From contig CAMSEJ010000091.1 of assembly GCA_947057405.1 (NCBI GenBank), positions 1-8,790 of the forward strand: a DNA stretch of 8,790 nucleotides. The letters run 5' to 3'. Every line of letters begins with the position of its first letter. The first letter of the stretch is position 1. A program made the translations under genes and the position numbers. Shown one piece after another: positions 1 through 5,550 of this stretch. Source of the DNA: an uncultured Roseburia sp. (lineage in GTDB: Bacteria > Bacillota > Clostridia > Lachnospirales > Lachnospiraceae). The notes below the pieces were generated by a model. It was not told the DNA's origin. It did no database searches and saw nothing but the letters and a program-made list of their open reading frames with translations.

Positions 1-47
1 GAGATCATGCCATGTGACTGGAGTTCAGACGTGTGCTCTTCCGATCT
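1..47 (+). other. Illumina i7 adapter sequence (contamination)
   Basis: These bases are the end of the Illumina P7/index primer. GAGAT (1-5) is the end of the P7 tail, CATGCCAT (6-13) sits in the index position, and 14-47 matches the read-2 adapter, beginning GTGACTGGAGTTC and ending GCTCTTCCGATCT. The match to the known adapter is exact over the 34 constant bases. Genomic sequence begins at 48. The adapter happens to read in frame into the first gene and supplies a GTG codon at 33, which creates a false start. Confidence 0.98.
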
Positions 48-770
48 GCCATTGCAGATTACGTATATGAAAACATTTTTTTGCACTATACGATGAAGCA
101 GTGGGGGCAGACGCCGGAAGAAATCGATCCGGAGGTCACGGGGCGCGTTCCGGTACTGCTTTCCTATGACAACCGCTATTTCCAGGACAAATACCAGGGG
201 ATGCCAAAAGACGGCTATACGGCAATGTTTGAAAAAATGCTTTCCCATCCGAATATTACGGTGCGCACTTCCACAGACTGTAAAAGCTGTATGGTGTTTG
301 CGGAAGACGGGGTATGGTTTGAAGAAAACGCATTCACGGGGGATGTGATTTATACCGGCGCTTTAGACGAGCTGTTTGCATGTGAATACGGACGTCTGCC
401 GTACCGCTCTTTGGATTTTCGGTTTGAGCACCTTCCTCAGGAGAGCTTCCAGGGCAGAAGCGTTGTAAACTATACGGTCAGCGAGGATTTTACCCGGATC
501 ACGGAATTTAAGTATCTGACCGGGCAGACGGGTGCGCAGGGAACGACGATCGTAAAGGAATATCCGTTTGCGTACACGGGTGCGGAAGGCGAAATCCCCT
601 ATTATGCAATTTTAAATGACGAAAACAGGGCGCTTTACCAGAAGTACAAAGCAAAGCTTGCTCCTTTGAAAAATGTATATTTACTGGGAAGGCTTGCAGA
701 ATATAAATACTATAATATAGATGCAATTGTAAAAGAGGCCCTTCGGCTTGCGGATACGATAAGGAGATAA
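48..770 (+). CDS. glf: UDP-galactopyranose mutase, 5'-truncated
   Basis: This is the C-terminal part of Glf, the flavoenzyme that interconverts UDP-galactopyranose and UDP-galactofuranose in the cytoplasm, supplying Galf for surface glycans. About 240 codons remain of a usual 365-390. The N-terminal FAD-binding GxGxxG region lies beyond the contig edge. Visible family signatures are YTMKQWG (the substrate-stacking Trp), the Arg of TGRVPV, the Tyr-rich YDNRYF followed by KYQGMPKDGYT, FTRITEFKYLTGQ, and the C-terminal flavin-contacting GRLAEYKYYNID. A GTG at 33 would give a 245-residue protein, but its first five residues (MLFRS) are encoded by adapter, so no native start is present. The stop at 768-770 is 3 nt before the next gene, consistent with one transcript. 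The identity is secure and the gene is incomplete for technical reasons. Confidence 0.95.
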   Translation, partial: AIADYVYENIFLHYTMKQWGQTPEEIDPEVTGRVPVLLSYDNRYFQDKYQGMPKDGYTAMFEKMLSHPNITVRTSTDCKSCMVFAEDGVWFEENAFTGDVIYTGALDELFACEYGRLPYRSLDFRFEHLPQESFQGRSVVNYTVSEDFTRITEFKYLTGQTGAQGTTIVKEYPFAYTGAEGEIPYYAILNDENRALYQKYKAKLAPLKNVYLLGRLAEYKYYNIDAIVKEALRLADTIRR

Positions 771-773
771 AAG

Positions 774-1790
774 ATGAAATTATTGTCAATCGCGATTCCC
801 TGCTACAATTCGCAGGATTATATGGAACACTGCATCAATTCCCTGCTTCCCGGCGGGGAAGATGTGGAGATATTGGTAATAGACGACGGCTCAAAGGATA
901 TGACGCCGGAGATTGCCGATGCGTATGAGAAAAAATATCCGGGCATAGTACGCGCCATCCATCAGGAGAACGGCGGGCACGGCGCTGCCGTCAATGCCGG
1001 GCTGAAAAATGCAAAAGGATTGTATTTTAAAGTGGTAGACAGCGACGACTGGGTGGATGCGGACAGTTATCAGGTTATTCTTGCAAAGTTAAGGGAACTT
1101 GCGGGCGGCCGGGAAATGCTGGATATGATGATCAGCAATTTTGTATACGAAAAAGAAGGTGCGAAGCACAAACGGGTCATGCGGTACGCTTCCGTGCTCC
1201 CGCAGGGCCGTATCTTTGGCTGGGAAGAGATCCGGCGCTTCCGCAAGGGGCAGTATATCCTGATGCATTCGGTGATCTACCGGACGCAGCTTCTTAAGGA
1301 CTGCGGGCTGGAGCTGCCGCGCCATACCTTTTATGTGGATAACCTGTTTGTGTACCAGCCGCTTCCGCAGGTGAAATATATCTATTATCTGGATGTGGAT
1401 TTTTACCGGTATTTTATCGGCAGGGACGATCAGTCGGTCAATGAGCGGGTTATGATCGGAAGGATTGATCAGCAGATTAAGGTCAATAAAATGATGGTGG
1501 ACGCTTACGATCTCTGGAAAATTCCCAACCGCAAGCTGCGGCATTATATGTTTAATTACCTGGAGATTATTACGGTGATTTCCACGGTGATGCTGATCCG
1601 TTCCGGGACGGCGGAAAATTTAGAAAAAAAACGGGAGCTGTGGCGCTACATCAAGCAGCAGGATCTCCGGCTGTTCCACAGGCTCCGTTCCGGAATTATG
1701 GGCAATACAATGAACCTGCCGGGCAGAAGCGGGCGCAAGATTTCGATTGCGGCATATAAGATATCACAGAAAGTCGTCGGATTTAATTAG
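774..1790 (+). CDS. Family 2 (GT-A) glycosyltransferase
   Basis: A 338-residue cytoplasmic or membrane-associated glycosyltransferase of the GT2 class. The N-terminal GT-A domain (about residues 3-120) has the opening IAIPCYN, the nucleotide-binding VIDDGS (35-40), the QENGGHGAAVNAG segment (64-76) and the metal-binding DxD-type motif DSDD at 89-92. The C-terminal half has no transmembrane segment long enough to anchor it; it is Arg/Lys-rich near the end and may be peripheral. The start is well supported: AAGGAG at 761-766 lies 7 nt before the ATG. The adjacent glf suggests a surface polysaccharide pathway, possibly one using galactofuranose, but the donor sugar and acceptor cannot be read from the sequence. 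The gene ends 6 nt from the convergent HAD gene. Confidence 0.9.
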   Translation: MKLLSIAIPCYNSQDYMEHCINSLLPGGEDVEILVIDDGSKDMTPEIADAYEKKYPGIVRAIHQENGGHGAAVNAGLKNAKGLYFKVVDSDDWVDADSYQVILAKLRELAGGREMLDMMISNFVYEKEGAKHKRVMRYASVLPQGRIFGWEEIRRFRKGQYILMHSVIYRTQLLKDCGLELPRHTFYVDNLFVYQPLPQVKYIYYLDVDFYRYFIGRDDQSVNERVMIGRIDQQIKVNKMMVDAYDLWKIPNRKLRHYMFNYLEIITVISTVMLIRSGTAENLEKKRELWRYIKQQDLRLFHRLRSGIMGNTMNLPGRSGRKISIAAYKISQKVVGFN

Positions 1791-1796
1791 GCAGGC

Positions 1797-2585
1797 TCAT
1801 TTGATTCCGGCGCCAAAAAGCGCTTTCATAACACCGTTGTTGTCGTTGGAATCGGCAATGTGTTTTGCGAGCGCTTTCAAAGCCGGATGCCCGTTCGCCA
1901 TACAGTAGCTTTCTTCGCAGCTTTTTAACAGCTCTGCGTCGTTCAGATAATCTCCGAAAGCCATAGACTGCGCCCGGCTGATGTCGTATTTCTGCCGGAT
2001 AGCCCGGATCGCTGCTCCTTTGTTTACGGTCTGGTTGGCAATGTCAATCCAGCAGTCCCCCGACAGCACGGCTGCTAAGTGCGGTTTGAGGTGCGCAAAA
2101 TACGGATAGGAGGCTTCCGCCGTGTTCCCGTCCGCAAAAACAGCAATTTTAATAATGCTGTCTGCAAGCGCGGCTTCGCGAAGCTGCTCCGTCACTTTCA
2201 GACGCTCGTAATACATCCCGGCTTCGCGCAGGATATGCTCTTTTGCCGGCTTGATATATGCCGATCCGGCCCCGCAGACAATCGGCGTTAAGTGGTTGTA
2301 CGGGGCAATTCGCGCAAGGCAGTCAAGAATATCTTCTTTTCTCATTTCATTTTGGTAAAGAATGCGTTCCTGTTCAAATACAATTCCGCCGTTTTCTGCG
2401 GCAAAGATGAGTTGATCCCGGATTGAGGGAAAATCCTTCGCCAGGGTAAAATACTGGCGTCCGCTTGCAATGACGAACTTGATTTCCGGGTGGGATCTGA
2501 CCAGGCCGGTAAATCCCTGCGGCAGGTTTTTGTCGGAATCCAGAAGGGTTCCGTCCATATCGAAAGCAATAAGTCTGATTGGCAT
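1797..2585 (-). CDS. Cof-type HAD-superfamily hydrolase (sugar-phosphatase-like)
   Basis: A 262-residue cytoplasmic phosphatase of the HAD class with a type IIB (Cof) cap. Motif I is DMDGT at residues 9-13 (nucleophile Asp9, acid Asp11), motif II is the Ser of ASGR at 40-43, motif III is Lys189 in NKGAA, and motif IV is GDYLND at 211-216. The catalytic set is complete. Family members dephosphorylate sugar phosphates, flavin or pyridoxal intermediates; the substrate here is unknown. The ATG at 2585 is chosen because AAAGGAG lies 8 nt upstream and the protein then begins MPIRLIAFDMDGT, as usual for the family. Reading from further upstream (2654) would put the promoter inside the gene. It converges on the glycosyltransferase, and no clear terminator separates the two. 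Confidence 0.92.
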   Translation of the reverse strand: MPIRLIAFDMDGTLLDSDKNLPQGFTGLVRSHPEIKFVIASGRQYFTLAKDFPSIRDQLIFAAENGGIVFEQERILYQNEMRKEDILDCLARIAPYNHLTPIVCGAGSAYIKPAKEHILREAGMYYERLKVTEQLREAALADSIIKIAVFADGNTAEASYPYFAHLKPHLAAVLSGDCWIDIANQTVNKGAAIRAIRQKYDISRAQSMAFGDYLNDAELLKSCEESYCMANGHPALKALAKHIADSNDNNGVMKALFGAGIK

Positions 2586-2619
2586 AGGGTCTGCTCCTTT
2601 CGGGAAAATGCTGTATACG

Positions 2620-2648
2620 ATTATAACAGGAAACGATAAAAAAGCCAA
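2620..2648 (-). promoter_or_regulatory. Sigma-A promoter of the HAD hydrolase gene
   Basis: On the minus strand, TTGGCT (2648-2643) and TATAAT (2625-2620) are separated by exactly 17 nt. The -10 is preceded by TG one base away, giving an extended -10 element. Transcription would start near 2613, leaving a leader of under 30 nt before the ATG at 2585. Confidence 0.75.
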
Positions 2649-2707
2649 TGGCACGGCGGCATTTAAAAAAAATTGTCAAATTTTTCATAATACATCTCTT
2701 AATACTC

Positions 2708-2736
2708 TTGACGCGAAAATATCAATTTGTTATAAT
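2708..2736 (+). promoter_or_regulatory. Sigma-A promoter of the NlpC/P60 gene
   Basis: TTGACG (2708-2713) and a perfect TATAAT (2731-2736) are spaced 17 nt apart, with TG one base upstream of the -10 (extended -10). This is the strongest-looking promoter in the window. The expected start near 2743 gives an AT-rich leader of about 75 nt, which contains the 7-1-7 palindrome at 2779-2793 (TATTAAA A TTTAATA). Confidence 0.85.
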
Positions 2737-2818
2737 ACCCACGTAATCGGCTTAAAACTTTCGTAATATAAAGTAACATATTAAAATTTAATACATAAAT
2801 TCTGGAGGAAAATATTAC

Positions 2819-3976
2819 ATGAACTTGAATCGGAAAACACTTCGTATGACCGCATGCAGCATCGTTGCAGCAATCACCCTTGGCAGTGCACCGCTGAGCG
2901 CACTTGCAGATCTCCCGGTAGCAGGCGCTCCTGCCATCACATCCATCGCACTTGACAACGGAGAGAAATTTGTCAGCACATCGGCGGGGATTTCCCAGAA
3001 AGTAGCAGACTGCGTATCGGCGGCAGCGGAAGAAGCCGCCATGACGAAATCCGAATATGCGGATATTGCAATTGCACAGGTGGACAACTATGTCAACGTC
3101 CGGGACGCAGCCGGCGAAGAAGGCGAGGTAGTCGGCAAGCTTTACAACAATTCGGCTGCAACGGTAGAAGCGGCAGAAGGAGACTGGTATAAAATCACAT
3201 CCGGCAACGTAACCGGATATGTCAAAAGTGAATTTGTAGTATGCGGCGACGAAGAGCTTGCCAAAAAAGTAAGCCGCCGTGTAGCGACCGTAGAAACCGA
3301 AACGCTGTTTGTGCGTACCGAACCGACCACGGAATCGGACGTGCTCGGCATGGTTCCGGATCAGGAGGATCTGACCGTTACGGATGAATCCGAAGACGGC
3401 TGGACCAAGGTTTCCATTGAAGAAGGCGAAGGATATGTTTCCGATGAATATGTAACCAAATCCATCGAATTCGTAACGGCAGAATCCAAGGAAGAAGAAG
3501 AGGCGCGTCTTGCGAAGGAAGAGGCGGAGCGTAAAGCGGCCGCAGAAGCAGCCGAGCGTGCAGCGGCTTCCAGGTCCGGCAGCAGTTCGTCCAAATCCTC
3601 CGGATCGGGCAGGGTATCCTCTCCGGGCAGCTCCAACGGAAGGGCAGTTGCCAACTATGCGTGCCAGTTTGTGGGGAACCCGTATGTATGGGGCGGGTCA
3701 AGCCTGACAAACGGTGCGGATTGCTCCGGTTTTGTTATGGCGGTCTATGCGGCATTCGGCGTAGGGCTTCCGCATTCCTCTTCGGCGCTCGCAGGCGTCG
3801 GATACGGCGTAAGCGCATCGGACATGCAGCCGGGTGATATCGTATGTTACAGTGGACATGTTGCCATTTATATCGGAAACAATACGATTGTACATGCAAG
3901 TACGGAAGCGACGGGAATCAAGTATACTTCACCGGTGGCTTATAAGCCGATTATAGCGGTGCGCAGGATTTTCTAA
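2819..3976 (+). CDS. Secreted SH3-domain NlpC/P60 peptidoglycan hydrolase
   Basis: A 385-residue exported cell-wall hydrolase. Residues 1-30 form a Sec signal peptide: basic MNLNRKTLR, a hydrophobic core, then a likely cleavage at SALA|D. Two bacterial SH3 domains follow at about 86-140 (VNVRDAAGEEGEV...GYVKSEFV) and 155-212 (LFVRTEPTTESDV...GYVSDEYV); these usually bind cell wall. A charged, probably helical linker (224-250, KEEEEARLAKEEAERK) and a Ser/Gly-rich linker (251-273) lead to the NlpC/P60 domain at 274-385. Catalytic residues are Cys302 in ADCSGF, His347 in SGHVAIY and probably His359 in IVHAS. Such enzymes cleave peptide stems of peptidoglycan, typically between D-Glu and the diamino acid, and many act in daughter-cell separation. 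GGAGG at 2804-2808 lies 10 nt before the ATG. It stands alone between its own promoter and a strong terminator. CGT arginine codons and GCA alanine codons are commoner than in neighbouring genes, fitting high expression. Confidence 0.93.
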   Translation: MNLNRKTLRMTACSIVAAITLGSAPLSALADLPVAGAPAITSIALDNGEKFVSTSAGISQKVADCVSAAAEEAAMTKSEYADIAIAQVDNYVNVRDAAGEEGEVVGKLYNNSAATVEAAEGDWYKITSGNVTGYVKSEFVVCGDEELAKKVSRRVATVETETLFVRTEPTTESDVLGMVPDQEDLTVTDESEDGWTKVSIEEGEGYVSDEYVTKSIEFVTAESKEEEEARLAKEEAERKAAAEAAERAAASRSGSSSSKSSGSGRVSSPGSSNGRAVANYACQFVGNPYVWGGSSLTNGADCSGFVMAVYAAFGVGLPHSSSALAGVGYGVSASDMQPGDIVCYSGHVAIYIGNNTIVHASTEATGIKYTSPVAYKPIIAVRRIF

Positions 3977-4010
3977 AACAGAATACATATCCCTGAACAG
4001 GGGAATTTTA

Positions 4011-4049
4011 CAGGGCGTCTTCTGCGGAGAGGACGCCCTGTTGTATTTG
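4011..4049 (+). terminator. Intrinsic terminator after the NlpC/P60 gene
   Basis: CAGGGCGTCTTCT (4011-4023) pairs with AGAGGACGCCCTG (4028-4040), a 13-bp stem with one G-T pair and a GCGG tetraloop. It is followed by the T-rich tail TTGTATTT. The base of the stem is G+C-rich and it begins 35 nt after the hydrolase stop codon. It should isolate the hydrolase transcript from the downstream operon. Confidence 0.88.
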
Positions 4050-4107
4050 ATGAAGAAGAAAATTTTGATTGCCGGACGAAGCTTTGGTCTTAAAATGAAG
4101 GCGGCGC

Positions 4108-4142
4108 CGCGCATCCTGCAAAATCTGCCTGCGTGTTTTTTT
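4108..4142 (+). terminator. Possible second, weaker terminator
   Basis: CGCGCA (4108-4113) pairs with TGCGTG (4130-4135) with one G-T pair. An inner GCA/TGC pairing is possible. A run of seven T follows (4136-4142). The stem is short with an imperfect interior, so it may only be a backup terminator or may form by chance. Confidence 0.35.
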
Positions 4143-4179
4143 GGATATTTTTGTCCAAAATGCACAAATTGTAAGATTG

Positions 4180-4186
4180 TGTCGAA
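4180..4186 (+). promoter_or_regulatory. Spo0A-box-like core
   Basis: An exact TGTCGAA, the core of the Spo0A binding site TTTGTCRAA. It lies 47 nt before the first DnaA box. A one-mismatch TGTCCAA lies nearby at 4152-4158. A 7-mer match alone is weak evidence. Confidence 0.3.
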
Positions 4187-4232
4187 ATACCCCGTTTTCC
4201 TCCTGCCGGTTTCTGTGGAAGAATGTGGAAAG

Positions 4233-4304
4233 TTATCCACTTATGGAAATCCCGGAAAATAGAAAAAAATTCAGTTATACACGAACTTATCCACATTATC
4301 CACA
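4233..4304 (+). promoter_or_regulatory. Cluster of four DnaA boxes
   Basis: The consensus TTATNCACA occurs at 4287-4295 and 4296-4304 as two perfect TTATCCACA copies that abut with no gap. One-mismatch copies are TTATCCACT at 4233-4241 and TTATACACG at 4275-4283. All point the same way. Two weaker TGTGGA-type half matches on the opposite strand lie at 4214-4222 and 4224-4232. DNA downstream of the boxes is very AT-rich. The motif is seen directly; binding by DnaA and the role (titration site, operon regulation, or origin) are inference. Confidence 0.75.
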
Positions 4305-4470
4305 TAAAAGATCCGAATAAAAGTGTTTAAACATTGGAAAACTTTCAAAAAAATCGAACATACATTTTGTTGGATTACAATAAAGCGTAAGATCCTGCAA
4401 AAAATCCGAAAAAATGAGTTGACATTTCAAATGTAGAAATATGTCGGATGCCGGTAAAAAAAGTCAGTAA

Positions 4471-4479
4471 TTTGTCGAA
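4471..4479 (+). promoter_or_regulatory. Spo0A-box-like site upstream of the tsa operon
   Basis: TTTGTCGAA matches the Spo0A-box consensus TTTGTCRAA at every position. It lies about 52 nt upstream of the -35 of the operon promoter, a position where a response regulator could act. It is the first unit of three degenerate TTGT-n-CGAA-like repeats (4472-4501). Confidence 0.4.
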
Positions 4480-4530
4480 TTGTGCGAAAATTGTAGAAAA
4501 ATACTCTTTGCCAAAACCTGCAACCAAATC

Positions 4531-4559
4531 TTGTGAAATGATGAAAAGAATGCTATACT
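4531..4559 (+). promoter_or_regulatory. Promoter of the YcxB-tsaE-tsaB-rimI-rnz-tsaD operon
   Basis: TTGTGA (4531-4536) and TATACT (4554-4559) are 17 nt apart, with TG one base upstream of the -10 (TGcTATACT). A start near 4566 would give a leader of about 22 nt. No other promoter of this quality was seen between the downstream genes, which overlap or abut. Confidence 0.75.
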
Positions 4560-4587
4560 CTTGCATAGAACAATGAGGGAGGGCAGC

Positions 4588-5085
4588 ATGCAGACAGAAT
4601 TTGACATCACACTCACCAGCAAGGATATGTACCGTTTTGCCATGTACCATGCATATACGGGCAGCCAGGGGATTATTTCCATCCTGATTGCGGCTCTGTG
4701 TTTTTTTGTGTCGGTTCAAACGCGCGGTTCGGTAGAGCCGATGTACACGGTATTATATGCGGGATTCGGGGTCCTGATCTTAGGATACCTGCCGGTTCAG
4801 CTTTATCTGCGGTCTAAGCGCCAGTTTATGTTATCCGAGGCGCTGCGCCGTCCGCTGCATTACCGTGTGGACGGGGAGGGGATACATACCTCGCAGGACG
4901 GCGCCGCGGCGGATCTGCCGTGGGATCGGATATACAGGGTAGTCTCGGCCGGGCATCACATACTGGTTTACAGCAGCCGCGTCAATGCCTATATTATCCC
5001 CAAAAGCCAGATCGGGGAGCAGTACGGGGTATTTTTACAGATTGCAGAGGGGCATTTGCCCAAATACAGGTATAAGGTGAAATAA
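4588..5085 (+). CDS. YcxB-like two-helix membrane protein
   Basis: A 165-residue protein resembling the YcxB-like family. Two predicted membrane helices lie at about 28-44 (GIISILIAALCFFVSVQ) and 53-74. A short basic stretch (RSKRQ, 75-79) follows, then a compact soluble C-terminal domain (about 90-155) with the pattern GIHTSQDG...LPWDRIYRVV...NAYIIPKSQ, which is typical of that family: a conserved Trp preceding a beta strand, then IIPK. The function of the family is unknown. The ATG at 4588 is chosen because GGGAGGG (4577-4583) lies 4 nt upstream. An in-frame TTG at 4561 and ATG at 4573 lack a ribosome binding site, and the TTG would lie upstream of the expected transcription start. It is the first gene of the operon and its stop codon directly abuts the tsaE ATG, suggesting translational coupling. 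Confidence 0.75.
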   Translation: MQTEFDITLTSKDMYRFAMYHAYTGSQGIISILIAALCFFVSVQTRGSVEPMYTVLYAGFGVLILGYLPVQLYLRSKRQFMLSEALRRPLHYRVDGEGIHTSQDGAAADLPWDRIYRVVSAGHHILVYSSRVNAYIIPKSQIGEQYGVFLQIAEGHLPKYRYKVK

Positions 5086-5550
5086 ATGATACAGGACAGC
5101 AGAACGCAAATCAAACAGGATATCATTGAGACCGGTTCTTCCGAAGAGACCTTTGCTGCGGGCAGGCGCTTCGGGGAACAGGCATGCCCCGGGGACGTAT
5201 GCGTCTTAAACGGGGATTTGGGCGTCGGCAAAACGGTATTTACCCAGGGGGTTGCCGCAGGGCTTGGAATCGGCGAGCCCGTCGTCAGCCCGACATTTAC
5301 CATTGTGCAGCTTTACGAAGGCGGAAGGCTGCCGTTTTACCATTTTGACGTTTACCGGATTGGAGATCCGGAAGAAATGGACGAAATCGGGTATGAGGAT
5401 TATTTTTACGGGGACGGCATGTCCATGGTGGAGTGGGGCAGCCGGATTGAGCCGCTTCTGCCCGCGCACCGCAAAGAGATTACGATAGAAAAGGATCTGC
5501 AGAAAGGGTTTGATTACCGCAGAATTACAATCACAGAGGTAGGCATATGA
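5086..5550 (+). CDS. tsaE: tRNA threonylcarbamoyladenosine biosynthesis ATPase TsaE
   Basis: A 154-residue P-loop ATPase of the bacterial t6A machinery. With TsaB and TsaD it supports cycles of threonylcarbamoyl transfer to A37 of tRNAs reading ANN codons; ATP hydrolysis by TsaE is thought to reset the TsaBD complex. Visible motifs are Walker A GDLGVGKT at 43-50, the family-specific SPTF at 68-71, HFDVYR at 86-91 and MVEWG at 114-118. The length matches the usual 140-160. The ATG directly follows the stop of the upstream gene, with AAGGTG 6 nt before it, and its own stop overlaps the tsaB start by 4 nt (ATGA). All key motifs are intact. Confidence 0.95.
   Translation: MIQDSRTQIKQDIIETGSSEETFAAGRRFGEQACPGDVCVLNGDLGVGKTVFTQGVAAGLGIGEPVVSPTFTIVQLYEGGRLPFYHFDVYRIGDPEEMDEIGYEDYFYGDGMSMVEWGSRIEPLLPAHRKEITIEKDLQKGFDYRRITITEVGI

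Larger units (their letters stand above)
3977..4587. other. AT-rich 611-bp intergenic region with regulatory signals
   Basis: No convincing gene is present. In order it holds a small hairpin (3991-4002), a strong terminator (4011-4049), a possible second terminator (4108-4142), a 7-bp hairpin (4139-4145 with 4154-4160), a TGTCGAA core (4180-4186), the DnaA-box cluster (4233-4304), a TTGACA overlapped by the palindrome ACATTT C AAATGT (4419-4434), a second TGTCGAA core (4473-4479) within TTGT-type repeats (4472-4501), and the promoter of the downstream operon (4531-4559). Confidence 0.7.

Noticed and set aside
33..47. GTG start codon for the first gene
   Set aside because: The codon and the next four lie in adapter sequence.
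1810..1830. Terminator between the convergent GT2 and HAD genes
   Set aside because: GCGC-caaaaa-GCGC gives only a 4-bp stem, lies inside the HAD coding region and has no T-run.
2586..2654. Longer N-terminus for the HAD hydrolase
   Set aside because: It would span the promoter -10 and the AGGAG site, and would add 23 residues before the normal HAD start.
2674..2679. Minus-strand TTGACA as a second HAD promoter
   Set aside because: The -10 position falls in G+C-rich sequence; the promoter at 2620-2648 is much better.
3361..3710. Antisense open frames opposite the hydrolase gene
   Set aside because: They are complements of the Ser/Ala/Glu-rich linker, with low-complexity composition and no start signals.
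4041..4262. Small gene reading MKKKILIAGRS from 4050
   Set aside because: No ribosome binding site, it starts at the tail of a terminator, has no recognisable domain and runs through the DnaA box at 4233.
4357..4375. LexA (SOS) box at CGAACATACATTTTG
   Set aside because: Only the left half fits CGAAC-N4-GTTCG; the right half does not match.
4419..4447. Promoter with TTGACA at 4419-4424
   Set aside because: No acceptable -10 lies 16-18 nt downstream (the position reads TGTCGG). The -35 overlaps the palindrome ACATTT C AAATGT, which is recorded but unexplained.
4011..4587. Chromosomal replication origin (oriC)
   Set aside because: DnaA boxes and AT-rich DNA are present, but dnaA/dnaN are absent, genes on both sides run mainly rightward, and the plus strand looks G-rich on both sides, so no leading-strand switch is visible. 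Kept only as a DnaA-box cluster.
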